DNA of 26,441 nt. Origin: Alphaproteobacteria bacterium. GTDB lineage: Bacteria; Pseudomonadota; Alphaproteobacteria; RF32; CAG-977. The stretch is taken from NCBI GenBank assembly GCA_017476085.1, contig JAFVEJ010000220.1, positions 1 through 26,441 of the forward strand. Reading direction: 5' to 3'. Below the pieces are notes generated by a model. That model did no database searches. It was not told where the DNA came from and worked only from the letters and a program-made list of their open reading frames with translations. The translations under genes were made by a program, and so were the position numbers. Of this stretch, positions 7,024-13,881 are shown in pieces (the stretch's first letter is position 1; each line of letters starts with the position of its first letter).

Positions 7024-9378
7024 ATGGCTGAAGAAGTTAAAGAAGAAGTAAAAACACCGTTGCTTGACGCCTTTATGAAGGCCGGAAAAATTTCAGTTTT
7101 TGAAAGCGGATTGGATCGCCCGGATCACTTGCAGGACCGCCCGTTCTTTAATTTGCTGCCGAAGGGGGAAACCACCTTCATTAATATGAGCGAAACAGCC
7201 GACAAGCTGTATGTCAAATCCGCTGCGGAACAGGCCGAATCGCCTGCTTTGGATACGGAAGCTCACAAATTTTTTGAAAATATGGAAAAACGTTTCCGCA
7301 CGGTTATGCCCGGCGTAACGCTGTTTATTATTGATCCGGACGCCGTTCAGGGACGTTACCTGATGGATCAGTCCGCCGACCGCAGTCTGGGCAAGTCCCT
7401 GTATATGCATGTCGAAGAAAAGTTGCAGAAAGCCGCTGCCGGAAACAATCAGACCTTCCTGACGCAGGAAGATATTTTGAAATCCGTTTCCGAAGCCGGC
7501 ATCACCGACCGCAATCCGTTTTCGATGCGCGCCGCCGTTGCGCCGACGCTGGAAAATCTGGCCGGTTTGGGCAATGTCAATTTGGTCGTCGGCGACAACC
7601 CCGACGCTATGGAAGCCAACGTATTGGGTATGGTTGTCGGGGCTGAGGAACGCCGCTTGAAAGAAGGCATTTCCCGTGACGAATTCCGCCGCTTGGTTTT
7701 ATACCACGAATTAGGTCATGCGACCGACCACAACTACGCTTCCGCTTATAATTCCGTTGAAAAAATTGCGGAAACGGAACTGGATAACGTGATGTGCCGC
7801 CACCGTACGGAATGCATTGCGGACGCGCACGCCGTTTTACAGTTGGCTCGCGATTTCGGAACGACGAAATGCGCCGAACTGTGGGGCGATTGCCGTATCG
7901 AGTATTTGCGTATATGTGTTGACCGTCGTTTGGAAGACACGAAATACGACACCGAATTTATGAAGAAGCTGCGCGAAGCCGAAGAAAAATCTCATGCGCA
8001 GAATCCGAACGATCCCGACTATGAAAACGATTTCAAGCGTTTGATGGCCGACAAGCAGATTGCCGATACGGTCAAAAAACTGGGATCGCCGTTAGCTTAC
8101 CATACAACGGACGTTATTGACGCGACGGTCAAATGGGCCAAGGAGCATTTAGCGGACGGTTCTTTGCAGAAAATGACGGATTTGGAAGTCATTAAGCAGG
8201 CGCAGATTATGTCCGAAACTTACGGTCTGACACGTCAGCAAATGGCAGAAATGTCGATTGCTTTGGCCAAAGGCGACAGATCTCATCCGAAATATCAACA
8301 GATGATGGAACGCGTTCAGGAATCCCGCGATCGTATGCCGATCAGCAACAAAAAGCTGGAACAGGAATACGAAACGCAGCGTGAATTGAATGCGTATATG
8401 GAAGCCGCTCAGCTGTCTGCCGGTTTGGGACTGCCGATGCCGGAGCAGAAATTTTCTCCCGCTCTGAAGAAAAAATTGATTCAGCAGCAGATTGACTCCC
8501 AGAAAATGGAAATGTTGGGACGGTTGAGCGTTGCCCAGTATCAGCAGGATTTGTTGGACAAGCTGGAAAAAACGACTTCCCGTGAAGAAATGCATGCCAT
8601 TTTGGGACAAGAAAAGGAAGAGCTGCGCACCGCCGGCAAGAATGACGCGGGTGAAAAAGACCTGTTCGCCGGTTCCAAGCTGAAAGTCGTTGACGCCGTG
8701 ATTGACCAGGCGCCGAATGTCGAAGCCATTTTGACGGCGAACAAATCCATTAAGAAACAGTTGGATGAAATCAAATCTTCGACAGAGGTTTCCGGGGATG
8801 AGGCGATCGTTCATTTCATTAAAAACGAATTGAAAGTCGCAACGGCGCTGAGCGATGCCTTGCTCAAGTCTTACAAACGCGAGCCGGAAAACATGACGCC
8901 GGAACAACAAATCAATTCCCTGCGTGCCGAACACAAAGATTTCAAGAAAGCTTTGTTGGCCGAAAAGGAAACGCAGATCGCGGCTTTTGCCATCCGTTCC
9001 GACAAGGAAGCCTGGGCAAAGGTTTCTCAGGATCCCGTTTTGGCTCAGCTGATTGATCAAAAGGCGAAGCAAAAACCGACTGCGGCTTTGGGACAATACC
9101 AAATGAACTTCGGAACGGCGGATAAAAATGTTATCGCTTCTCTGTTCCAGGATGTTGCCGAAACGCACAAGTATCTGGTAGAAACGTTTACCGGAAATCC
9201 GCAGACCGCGGCCGCGTTGGAGAAAAAAGACCTCCGCACGTTTACTTCTATGAAAAAATATGCGGATCAACTGAAAAAGACGGAACGCACTTCTCCGTTA
9301 AATTTGAAAAACTTCAAACTTGAACAGAAGAAGTCTGCTTTGGATGCCGTGATCAGCGCGAAGAAGCAAAGAGTATAA
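7024..9378 (+). CDS. Large cytosolic protein with a zincin (HEXXH) metallopeptidase-like centre
   Basis: 784 aa, no signal peptide or membrane segment, highly charged. The motif L-Y-H-E-L-G-H-A-T-D-H places HEXXH at residues 228-232, with another His at 236. About thirty residues later comes E-C-I-A-D-A-H (Glu263, Asp267), resembling the third-ligand ExxAD segment of gluzincins such as M48 and related peptidases. The rest, especially about 300-784, is rich in Lys, Glu and Gln and probably helical; I recognise no other domain. A peptidase role is inference from the motif. The ATG has AGGA seven bases upstream. A degenerate copy of its last ~30 codons sits at 11654-11745, marking a duplication. 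Shine-Dalgarno and codon use look native. Alternative: a structural protein with a degenerate zincin fold. Confidence 0.6.
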   Translation: MAEEVKEEVKTPLLDAFMKAGKISVFESGLDRPDHLQDRPFFNLLPKGETTFINMSETADKLYVKSAAEQAESPALDTEAHKFFENMEKRFRTVMPGVTLFIIDPDAVQGRYLMDQSADRSLGKSLYMHVEEKLQKAAAGNNQTFLTQEDILKSVSEAGITDRNPFSMRAAVAPTLENLAGLGNVNLVVGDNPDAMEANVLGMVVGAEERRLKEGISRDEFRRLVLYHELGHATDHNYASAYNSVEKIAETELDNVMCRHRTECIADAHAVLQLARDFGTTKCAELWGDCRIEYLRICVDRRLEDTKYDTEFMKKLREAEEKSHAQNPNDPDYENDFKRLMADKQIADTVKKLGSPLAYHTTDVIDATVKWAKEHLADGSLQKMTDLEVIKQAQIMSETYGLTRQQMAEMSIALAKGDRSHPKYQQMMERVQESRDRMPISNKKLEQEYETQRELNAYMEAAQLSAGLGLPMPEQKFSPALKKKLIQQQIDSQKMEMLGRLSVAQYQQDLLDKLEKTTSREEMHAILGQEKEELRTAGKNDAGEKDLFAGSKLKVVDAVIDQAPNVEAILTANKSIKKQLDEIKSSTEVSGDEAIVHFIKNELKVATALSDALLKSYKREPENMTPEQQINSLRAEHKDFKKALLAEKETQIAAFAIRSDKEAWAKVSQDPVLAQLIDQKAKQKPTAALGQYQMNFGTADKNVIASLFQDVAETHKYLVETFTGNPQTAAALEKKDLRTFTSMKKYADQLKKTERTSPLNLKNFKLEQKKSALDAVISAKKQRV

Positions 9379-9416
9379 GAACTCCGTTAAACAGAGTTGT
9401 CTTAAATATCAGAAAC

Positions 9417-9451
9417 CCCCGTTGATTCTTTTTTCAACGGGGATTTTTTTT
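9417..9451 (+). terminator. Rho-independent terminator of the zincin-like gene
   Basis: Stem CCCCGTTGA (9417-9425) pairs with TCAACGGGG (9434-9442) around an eight-base loop, followed by A and eight T's. Confidence 0.9.
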
Positions 9452-9647
9452 GCAAATCGAAAACAGGCGCTCACATACAGATCAAATCGGAAAGATTATC
9501 CGGCGATTTTTTTATTCACATCTCTAAAAATTCAAAACAGTCGGCACATTTTTCCGATTCGTTTTCAAATCGCGACAAAAAAAATCATCAATAAAGTGAC
9601 GATTTATTACATTAATGTTACATATATACAACTGTGCCACATTTCTT

Positions 9648-9676
9648 TTGTAAGATTTTCCTTTTGGTGATTTAAT
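9648..9676 (+). promoter_or_regulatory. Candidate promoter of Cys-rich gene pair A/B
   Basis: TTGTAA, 17 bases, TTTAAT. A TG one base before the -10 makes it extended-type (TGATTTAAT). The same arrangement is kept upstream of the second copy (12035-12063, TGCTTAAAT), although most of the surrounding spacer has diverged. That conservation is the main support. Confidence 0.45.
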
Positions 9677-9713
9677 AGATATTAGGCAATCTTTTTTAAA
9701 GGAGGGTTATACC

Positions 9714-10226
9714 ATGAAAAAAACCTTATGTTTAACCGCAGTAATGCTGTCTGTCTTTGCCTTTTCCGGCACGGCAAACGCCCTGCAAGCGGATGTGATG
9801 AGCTCAGAGCTGAATACTATTAGAAACTTTGAGCAACAACAATACTTAATTGATGATGTTGTCGCTTATGAAGGCGGTACCGGTGGCGGAACGATTGTCG
9901 GCAATTCTTGCGCTTCCACCTGCGGCGGGGCTTCAACTCAATCGGCTTGTCAGGCCGGCGGCTATGTCTGTAGAAGCAGCGGCGGATGTTGGTGTCCGAC
10001 CGGTACGCCCCTTGGTTCCGGCACCTTAATCGATCGCGATCTTAGTGATACTGTATTAGTCGATCGTCTCGATCGTCTCGATCGTTTCGATGGTGACATC
10101 GCAGCAGCAGACATCGGCTCCATTGTGGACGGCGGTTCGGGTTCCGGCACGACGAAGAAAGTCAGCGGCAACTGCCCGGAGGGAACGTCTTTATCCAGCG
10201 ATAAATGCTGCTGTGTCGCCAACTAA
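9714..10226 (+). CDS. Small exported cysteine-rich protein A (copy 1)
   Basis: 170 aa. A signal peptide covers residues 1-23 (MKK, hydrophobic core, cut after T-A-N-A); there is no lipobox. The mature part has ten cysteines. Six are in a conserved Gly-rich block containing C-A-S-T-C, S-A-C, Y-V-C and C-W-C, and four are at the C-terminus, ending D-K-C-C-C-V-A-N. Between them lies a variable, Asp-rich linker with a D-R-L repeat encoded by a 9-bp DNA repeat. Fold and function are unknown to me; exported disulfide-rich proteins are a reasonable reading. AAAGGAGGG precedes the ATG. Gene B follows after 21 bases, so the two are one transcription unit. The second copy is at 12099. Confidence 0.8.
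   Translation: MKKTLCLTAVMLSVFAFSGTANALQADVMSSELNTIRNFEQQQYLIDDVVAYEGGTGGGTIVGNSCASTCGGASTQSACQAGGYVCRSSGGCWCPTGTPLGSGTLIDRDLSDTVLVDRLDRLDRFDGDIAAADIGSIVDGGSGSGTTKKVSGNCPEGTSLSSDKCCCVAN
10061..10090 (+). repeat. 9-bp tandem repeat inside gene A
   Basis: Three units of CGATCGTCT (the last with a T for C) in frame, each encoding Asp-Arg-Leu or Asp-Arg-Phe. Copy A' has no counterpart. In-frame units let the linker length change without a frameshift. Confidence 0.8.
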
Positions 10227-10247
10227 GAAATGAAGGGAGCCCTAATC

Positions 10248-11504
10248 ATGAAAAAATATCTCTTCATTTTAGCGGGGCTGTTGTGTTTGTTGGGACAGGG
10301 TGAAGCCGAGGCGAGAGCCGTTAAATTGGGCCGCGGCACCAGTATTGGTGGTATCCGCCCCGGTCCGGAGCCTTGCACAGGCAGCAACTGTTCCGGGCCC
10401 GGCCCGACTTTCTGTCCCGCGAATTGCGCGTCCTGCAACGGTTCATCCTGCAGCAAATGCAAAAGCGGTTATTATCTGAAAAACGGGGGATGCACCCCAT
10501 GTCCGGCGAACGCAACATGTTCCGGCACAGAGACGATTACCTGCAACACCGGATTCCATCGTTCGGCAACGGGAACAACCTGTACGGAATGTTCCGACAT
10601 TACCGTTGCGAATGGTACATGCACGGCTTGCCAGGCAGTTGGCAATACCTGTACAAACGTGTCCTGCTACTACGGATACGTCAAATCAGGCACAACGTGT
10701 TCCGCAATCAGCTTCTCCGGCATGAGCTGCGTGTCCGGTTATAGAAAAGTTGTTTCTTCCGACAGAGCATGCTGCGTTCCGATGTGTCAGGGAGTCAGCT
10801 GCGTGTCCGGTTACACACCGACGGCCACTTCGACCGGTTGCTGCTGTCAGGCAAATACGACACCGATCGCGAACTGCGCGACACAAAGCGGCAATACCTG
10901 CACGAAGTGCATTACCGGCTATAAACTGAGCGGAAACAGCTGCGTAAAAGATCCGACTGCATGCGGCACCGCACAAGTATATCATCCTACTTTGAAAAAA
11001 TGTGTGGCCGCCGTATGCCCGTCAAATTGCGCGGATATGTGCACCCAAGGCTATTGCGCAAGCTGCAAAGCCGGATATAAGTTGAACAGCAATGGCACGT
11101 GTGACAGTCTTTGCACAGCTTTGCAGGTATGGCATCCCACTCTCGGCAAGTGTGTTTCGGCTACATGTCCGATAAATTGCGCGGATATGTGCACCGGCGG
11201 ATATTGCACAAGCTGCAAAACCGGCTATACGTTGAACAGCGATGGCGGGTGTGACCTAAAGCTTGTCAAACCTTCAACTGGCAGCGACGCTTGTGACGGA
11301 ACGTCCAGCACTCCGCGCTTCTGCGATAACGGATTGATTCGTGTCGAAGGCAGAGGATGCTGTCCGTCCGATTATGCATCGAAGCCTAACTATGCATGCT
11401 ATCAGTGCCATGTCGCTACCGTCCAACAAGAGGCTGTGAGTGATAATCTTTTTGGAGGAGACTTGGATTGGGAGACTAATAGTGGTCGCCTGAATCTGAG
11501 GTAG
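10248..11504 (+). CDS. Exported protein B with many cysteine-rich, EGF/furin-like repeats (copy 1)
   Basis: 418 aa from the chosen ATG at 10248, which has AAGGGAG eight bases upstream. An in-frame ATG at 10230 lies ahead of that Shine-Dalgarno and would add residues before the signal peptide. The signal peptide is about 24 residues (MKKYLFILAG..., cut near G-E-A-E-A). The mature chain has about fifty cysteines, mostly as C-x(2,3)-C and G-Y-x-L-x-x-x-G-x-C units like growth-factor-receptor/furin-type Cys-rich modules. Order: a Cys module (about 45-75), a segment unlike copy 2 (about 80-155), a near-identical S-G-Y-R-K-V-V-S-S-D block (about 160-200), two 50-residue tandem repeats starting Q-V-Y/W-H-P-T-L, and a C-terminal domain with G-R-G-C-C-P. 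The tail after Y-Q-C is about 26 residues longer than in copy 2. Likely surface or secreted; binding role is inference. Confidence 0.8.
   Translation: MKKYLFILAGLLCLLGQGEAEARAVKLGRGTSIGGIRPGPEPCTGSNCSGPGPTFCPANCASCNGSSCSKCKSGYYLKNGGCTPCPANATCSGTETITCNTGFHRSATGTTCTECSDITVANGTCTACQAVGNTCTNVSCYYGYVKSGTTCSAISFSGMSCVSGYRKVVSSDRACCVPMCQGVSCVSGYTPTATSTGCCCQANTTPIANCATQSGNTCTKCITGYKLSGNSCVKDPTACGTAQVYHPTLKKCVAAVCPSNCADMCTQGYCASCKAGYKLNSNGTCDSLCTALQVWHPTLGKCVSATCPINCADMCTGGYCTSCKTGYTLNSDGGCDLKLVKPSTGSDACDGTSSTPRFCDNGLIRVEGRGCCPSDYASKPNYACYQCHVATVQQEAVSDNLFGGDLDWETNSGRLNLR
10977..11276 (+). repeat. 150-bp tandem repeat in gene B (two units)
   Basis: Two 150-base units beginning GTAT(A/G)(T/G)CATCC at 10977 and 11127, each encoding a 50-residue module with eight cysteines and the core C-A-D-M-C-x-x-G-Y-C-x-S-C-K. 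The same two-unit array occurs in B' at 13269, with the same period. Confidence 0.8.
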
Positions 11505-11545
11505 TTTCCTTCCTCAATACCTCACATTTTTGATGTGTTAAAAGA

Positions 11546-11576
11546 AAACCGCGAAGTCATCTTCGCGGTTTTTTTG
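11546..11576 (+). terminator. Rho-independent terminator of pair A/B
   Basis: Stem AAACCGCGAAG (11546-11556), loop TCAT, CTTCGCGGTTT (11561-11571), then T's. The stem is identical to that at 13745-13770; only the loop differs. Confidence 0.93.
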
Positions 11577-11653
11577 TGTTTCGTCTTATGTATCAAGCGG
11601 CCGTTATATTTTCCGCATCATTTTCCGATTTGTGATATTTGTCCCGTCCTAAA

Positions 11654-11745
11654 GCGGATCACGAAGAACACGGAACGCACTTCTCCGTTGAATTTGAAAA
11701 ACTTCAAGCTTGAACGGAAGGAGCCTGCTTCGGATGCCGTAATCG
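11654..11745 (+). pseudogene. Degenerate copy of the 3' end of the zincin-like gene
   Basis: From GCGGATCA onward this stretch matches 9262-9352, the last part of the gene at 7024. It carries the same CGGAACGCACTTCTCCGTT run, and its translation T-E-R-T-S-P-L-N-L-K-N-F-K-L-E agrees with the C-terminus of the 784-aa protein. A 2-base gap near its start and about a dozen substitutions are visible. It has no start or Shine-Dalgarno and no longer resembles the parent after about 11745. It is a relic of the duplication that made the second Cys-rich pair. Confidence 0.88.
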
Positions 11746-12034
11746 GTGCCTTTGATTGTTTGCATCGTTAACAATCAAATTTATGTTCAATATTTTTTAT
11801 CCCTTTAAAAACTTTTGCCGTTTTTATCCTAAATGCCGCTCGCAACTTTCAAAACGGCCAAAAAAAATTCTTTTTATTTTACAAAATGATTTTCAGTTGA
11901 ATTAAGAATATTTTCTTTCATTTCCGATTCGTAAAAAAGAATAAAACATAAAAAAATCCTGTTCATATCCCTTCATATATTTATATCTAATGTGTAATTT
12001 AACAGTATATACTATTTGTTCTTTGATAAATTAC

Positions 12035-12063
12035 TTGTTTTTATTTTTTTAGTGTGCTTAAAT
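12035..12063 (+). promoter_or_regulatory. Candidate promoter of Cys-rich gene pair A'/B'
   Basis: TTGTTT, 17 bases, TTAAAT, with TGC directly before the -10 (extended type). Position and spacing match the candidate upstream of copy 1; the following (A/T)AATAG is also shared. Confidence 0.45.
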
Positions 12064-12098
12064 AGTATTATAGTATCTTTTAAAAGGAGGGTAATATT

Positions 12099-12524
12099 AT
12101 GAAAAAAAGTTTATGTTTAATCGCAACAATGCTGTCTGTTCTTGCCTTTGCCGGAACGGCACATGCTTTTTTGGAGGAGCATCAGCATCTTCAAAACCAA
12201 CTACAGTTATATGAAGGCGGCGGTGGCGGCGGCACGATCATCGGCAATTCATGCGCTTCCACCTGCGGCGGGGCTTCAACTCAATCGGCTTGTCAGGCCG
12301 GCGGTTATGTCTGTACGAGCAGCGGCGGATGTTGGTGTCCGACCAGCACACCTCTAGGCAGTATCATAACTCCGGGCGACCTAGGTAATCATCAAGTCAT
12401 AACGAATCCCCCCTCTGTTGTTCAAAGCGGCGGTTCGGGATCCGGCTCGACAAAGAAAGTCAGCGGCGACTGCCCGGCGGGAACAACCTTATCCGGCGAC
12501 CAATGCTGTTGTATTGCCAACTAA
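12099..12524 (+). CDS. Small exported cysteine-rich protein A' (copy 2)
   Basis: 141 aa, paralogue of the protein at 9714. The signal peptide is about 23 residues, cut after T-A-H-A. The same ten cysteines are kept. The central Cys block is almost unchanged: 53 consecutive bases (12252-12304) equal 9909-9961. The N-terminal mature segment and the linker between the two Cys clusters are different in sequence and shorter (29 residues fewer overall), with no D-R-L repeat. It keeps the G-S-G-S-x-T-K-K-V-S-G stretch before the final C-C-C. AAAAGGAGGG precedes the ATG. B' follows after 21 bases, the same spacing as in copy 1. Confidence 0.8.
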   Translation: MKKSLCLIATMLSVLAFAGTAHAFLEEHQHLQNQLQLYEGGGGGGTIIGNSCASTCGGASTQSACQAGGYVCTSSGGCWCPTSTPLGSIITPGDLGNHQVITNPPSVVQSGGSGSGSTKKVSGDCPAGTTLSGDQCCCIAN

Positions 12525-12545
12525 GAAATGAATGGAGCCCTAATC

Positions 12546-13709
12546 ATGAAAAAATATCTATTCATTTTAGCTGGGCTTTTGTGTTTGTTGGGACAGGGCG
12601 AAGCCGAGGCGAGAGCCGTTAAATTGGGCCGCGGCACCAGTTCGGGAACCGCGTCCGGCCACCAGTTTCAACCGGCCAACAGCGGCTTCGGCGGACCGAC
12701 TTTCTGCCCCGCAAATTGCACGTCCTGCAACGGTTCATCCTGCAGCAGATGCAAAAGCGGTTATTTCTTACGGGACGGTTCCTGTGTTTCATGTCCGTCC
12801 AACGCAAGTTGCGACGGTATAAATGCCGTCTGCAACAACGGTTACAGCTTTGGTAAAGGCGGAACATTCGGCGGCTGTATCAAATGTCCCGACGGATGCG
12901 AATCCTGTACTCCGACCTATGCCGGAACGTCTCAATCCGGTATGAGTTGTACAGCGTGTAACCGCGGTTACACCAGATATTACAACACCACAGGCACCAA
13001 CGCTTTGTGTTGCGCTACAGGATATGAGCTTGCCGACGGCGGTCAGGGCAGCAACGGTTCCAGATATGATCAATGTGTCAAAAAGGCTGTCAGCTACGCG
13101 AATATGAGCTGTGTGTCCGGTTATAGAAAAGTCGTTTCTTCCGACAGAGCATGCTGCGTTCCGATGTGTCAGGGGGTCAGCTGCGTGTCCGGTTATACGC
13201 CGACGGCCACTTCGACCGGTTGTTGCTGTCAGGCGACAACAACGCCGACCACATGCGGTCCGATGCAGGTATATCATCCCACTTTGAAAAAATGTGTACC
13301 CGCAGTATGTCCGGTAAATTGCGCGGATATGTGCTCCGGCGGCTATTGCGCAAGCTGCAAACCCGGATATACGATGAACGGCATCGGCGGGTGTGACAGT
13401 CTTTGCACAGATTGGCAGGTATGGCATCCCACTTTGAAAAAATGTGTACCCGCAGTATGCCCGTCAAATTGCGCGGATATGTGCTCCGGCGGCTATTGCG
13501 CAAGCTGCAACCCCGGATATACGCTGAACAGCGATGGTGGGTGTAGCCGAAAGCCTTTCGGACAGCTAGAAGAACCGGGAGATGCTTGTGACGGAACGTC
13601 CAGCACTCCGATTTTCTGCCCTGCCGGCTTGATTCGTATTGAGGGAAGAGGATGCTGCCCATCCAATGCATCTCCCAGCCAAGCATGTTTTCAATGCGCA
13701 GTCAGATAA
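12546..13709 (+). CDS. Exported protein B' with many cysteine-rich repeats (copy 2)
   Basis: 387 aa from the ATG at 12546, with TGGAG eight bases upstream; an in-frame ATG at 12528 lies before that site. The signal peptide is identical to that of B (MKKYLFILAG...). The first Cys module and the block around 13108-13234 (S-G-Y-R-K-V-V-S-S-D through G-C-C-C-Q) are near-identical to B. The segment between them (about 12780-13100) is not alignable by eye to the corresponding part of B; it has its own C-P-D-G-C-E-S-C and C-N-R-G-Y units. Two 50-residue repeats and the G-R-G-C-C-P domain follow, but the chain ends soon after F-Q-C. Export and disulfide richness are supported; role unknown. Confidence 0.8.
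   Translation: MKKYLFILAGLLCLLGQGEAEARAVKLGRGTSSGTASGHQFQPANSGFGGPTFCPANCTSCNGSSCSRCKSGYFLRDGSCVSCPSNASCDGINAVCNNGYSFGKGGTFGGCIKCPDGCESCTPTYAGTSQSGMSCTACNRGYTRYYNTTGTNALCCATGYELADGGQGSNGSRYDQCVKKAVSYANMSCVSGYRKVVSSDRACCVPMCQGVSCVSGYTPTATSTGCCCQATTTPTTCGPMQVYHPTLKKCVPAVCPVNCADMCSGGYCASCKPGYTMNGIGGCDSLCTDWQVWHPTLKKCVPAVCPSNCADMCSGGYCASCNPGYTLNSDGGCSRKPFGQLEEPGDACDGTSSTPIFCPAGLIRIEGRGCCPSNASPSQACFQCAVR
13269..13568 (+). repeat. 150-bp tandem repeat in gene B' (two units)
   Basis: Units start at 13269 and 13419, an offset of exactly 150 bases. They are much closer to each other than the two units of B are, sharing long identical runs such as ACTTTGAAAAAATGTGTACC and GCGGATATGTGCTCCGGCGG. This points to recent homogenisation or a recent unit duplication. 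Confidence 0.85.
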
Positions 13710-13744
13710 TAAGATATCGTAACATTCTATAATGTGTTAAAAGA

Positions 13745-13774
13745 AAACCGCGAAGAAATCTTCGCGGTTTTTTT
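13745..13774 (+). terminator. Rho-independent terminator of pair A'/B'
   Basis: Stem AAACCGCGAAG (13745-13755), loop AAAT, CTTCGCGGTTT (13760-13770), then T's. Duplicate of the hairpin at 11546. Confidence 0.93.
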
Positions 13775-13881
13775 GTGTATGACACAATCTTTATATTTTT
13801 CATATCATTTTCCGATTTGTGATGTTTACCCTCTCCTAAAGCGGATATTGTTCTTTATGGCGAAACGTTTATATTGATATT

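Larger units (their letters stand above)
9379..9713 (+). other. 335-base intergenic region before the first Cys-rich pair
   Basis: It holds the terminator of the zincin gene (9417-9451), then an AT-rich stretch without a credible gene, and a promoter candidate (9648-9676) and AAAGGAGGG Shine-Dalgarno for gene A. A short open frame inside it has no Shine-Dalgarno and no protein-like composition. Confidence 0.6.
9262..11653 (+). repeat. Tandem duplication, unit 1 (zincin 3' end, A, B, terminator)
   Basis: The unit begins at GCGGATCA inside the zincin gene and runs to the base before the second GCGGATCA (11654), 2392 bases. Gene order, spacing, terminator and post-terminator sequence (TCATTTTCCGATTTGTGAT, then CTAAAGCGGAT) are repeated in unit 2. 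Confidence 0.85.
11505..12098 (+). other. 594-base gene-free junction between the two Cys-rich pairs
   Basis: In order: the terminator of pair A/B (11546-11576); about 75 bases of post-terminator sequence that recurs at 13775-13846; the zincin-gene remnant (11654-11745); a 10-bp inverted repeat (11751-11760 with 11770-11779, TTTGATTGTT arm); a very AT-rich stretch with no gene; and the promoter and AAAAGGAGGG site of A'. Confidence 0.7.
11654..13846 (+). repeat. Tandem duplication, unit 2 (zincin remnant, A', B', terminator)
   Basis: About 2190 bases ending at GCGGAT (13841-13846). The left end matches the zincin gene from GCGGATCA on. The right end matches the sequence just left of 11654 (CTAAAGCGGAT). 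The shared GCGGAT at all three boundaries is the likely recombination microhomology. Spacers have diverged strongly, so the event is not very recent. Confidence 0.85.

Noticed and set aside
8149..9270. A 373-codon open frame antisense to the zincin-like gene
   Set aside because: Mirror of a Lys/Glu-rich coding frame; composition rich in Phe, Arg and Gln, no Shine-Dalgarno, no family.
9422..9670. Short plus-strand frame between the zincin gene and gene A
   Set aside because: Starts inside a terminator, lacks a Shine-Dalgarno and has random composition.
10977..11276. CRISPR-like array from regular spaced repeats
   Set aside because: Repeats are coding, 150-bp units in frame without spacers; no cas genes.
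11535..11771. Open frame across the A/B terminator and the zincin remnant
   Set aside because: Runs through a terminator; only the remnant part has homology, and no start signal exists.
10248..13709. Eukaryotic contamination suggested by EGF/furin-like Cys modules
   Set aside because: Bacterial signal peptides, Shine-Dalgarno sites, intrinsic terminators and flanking bacterial genes on the same sequence.
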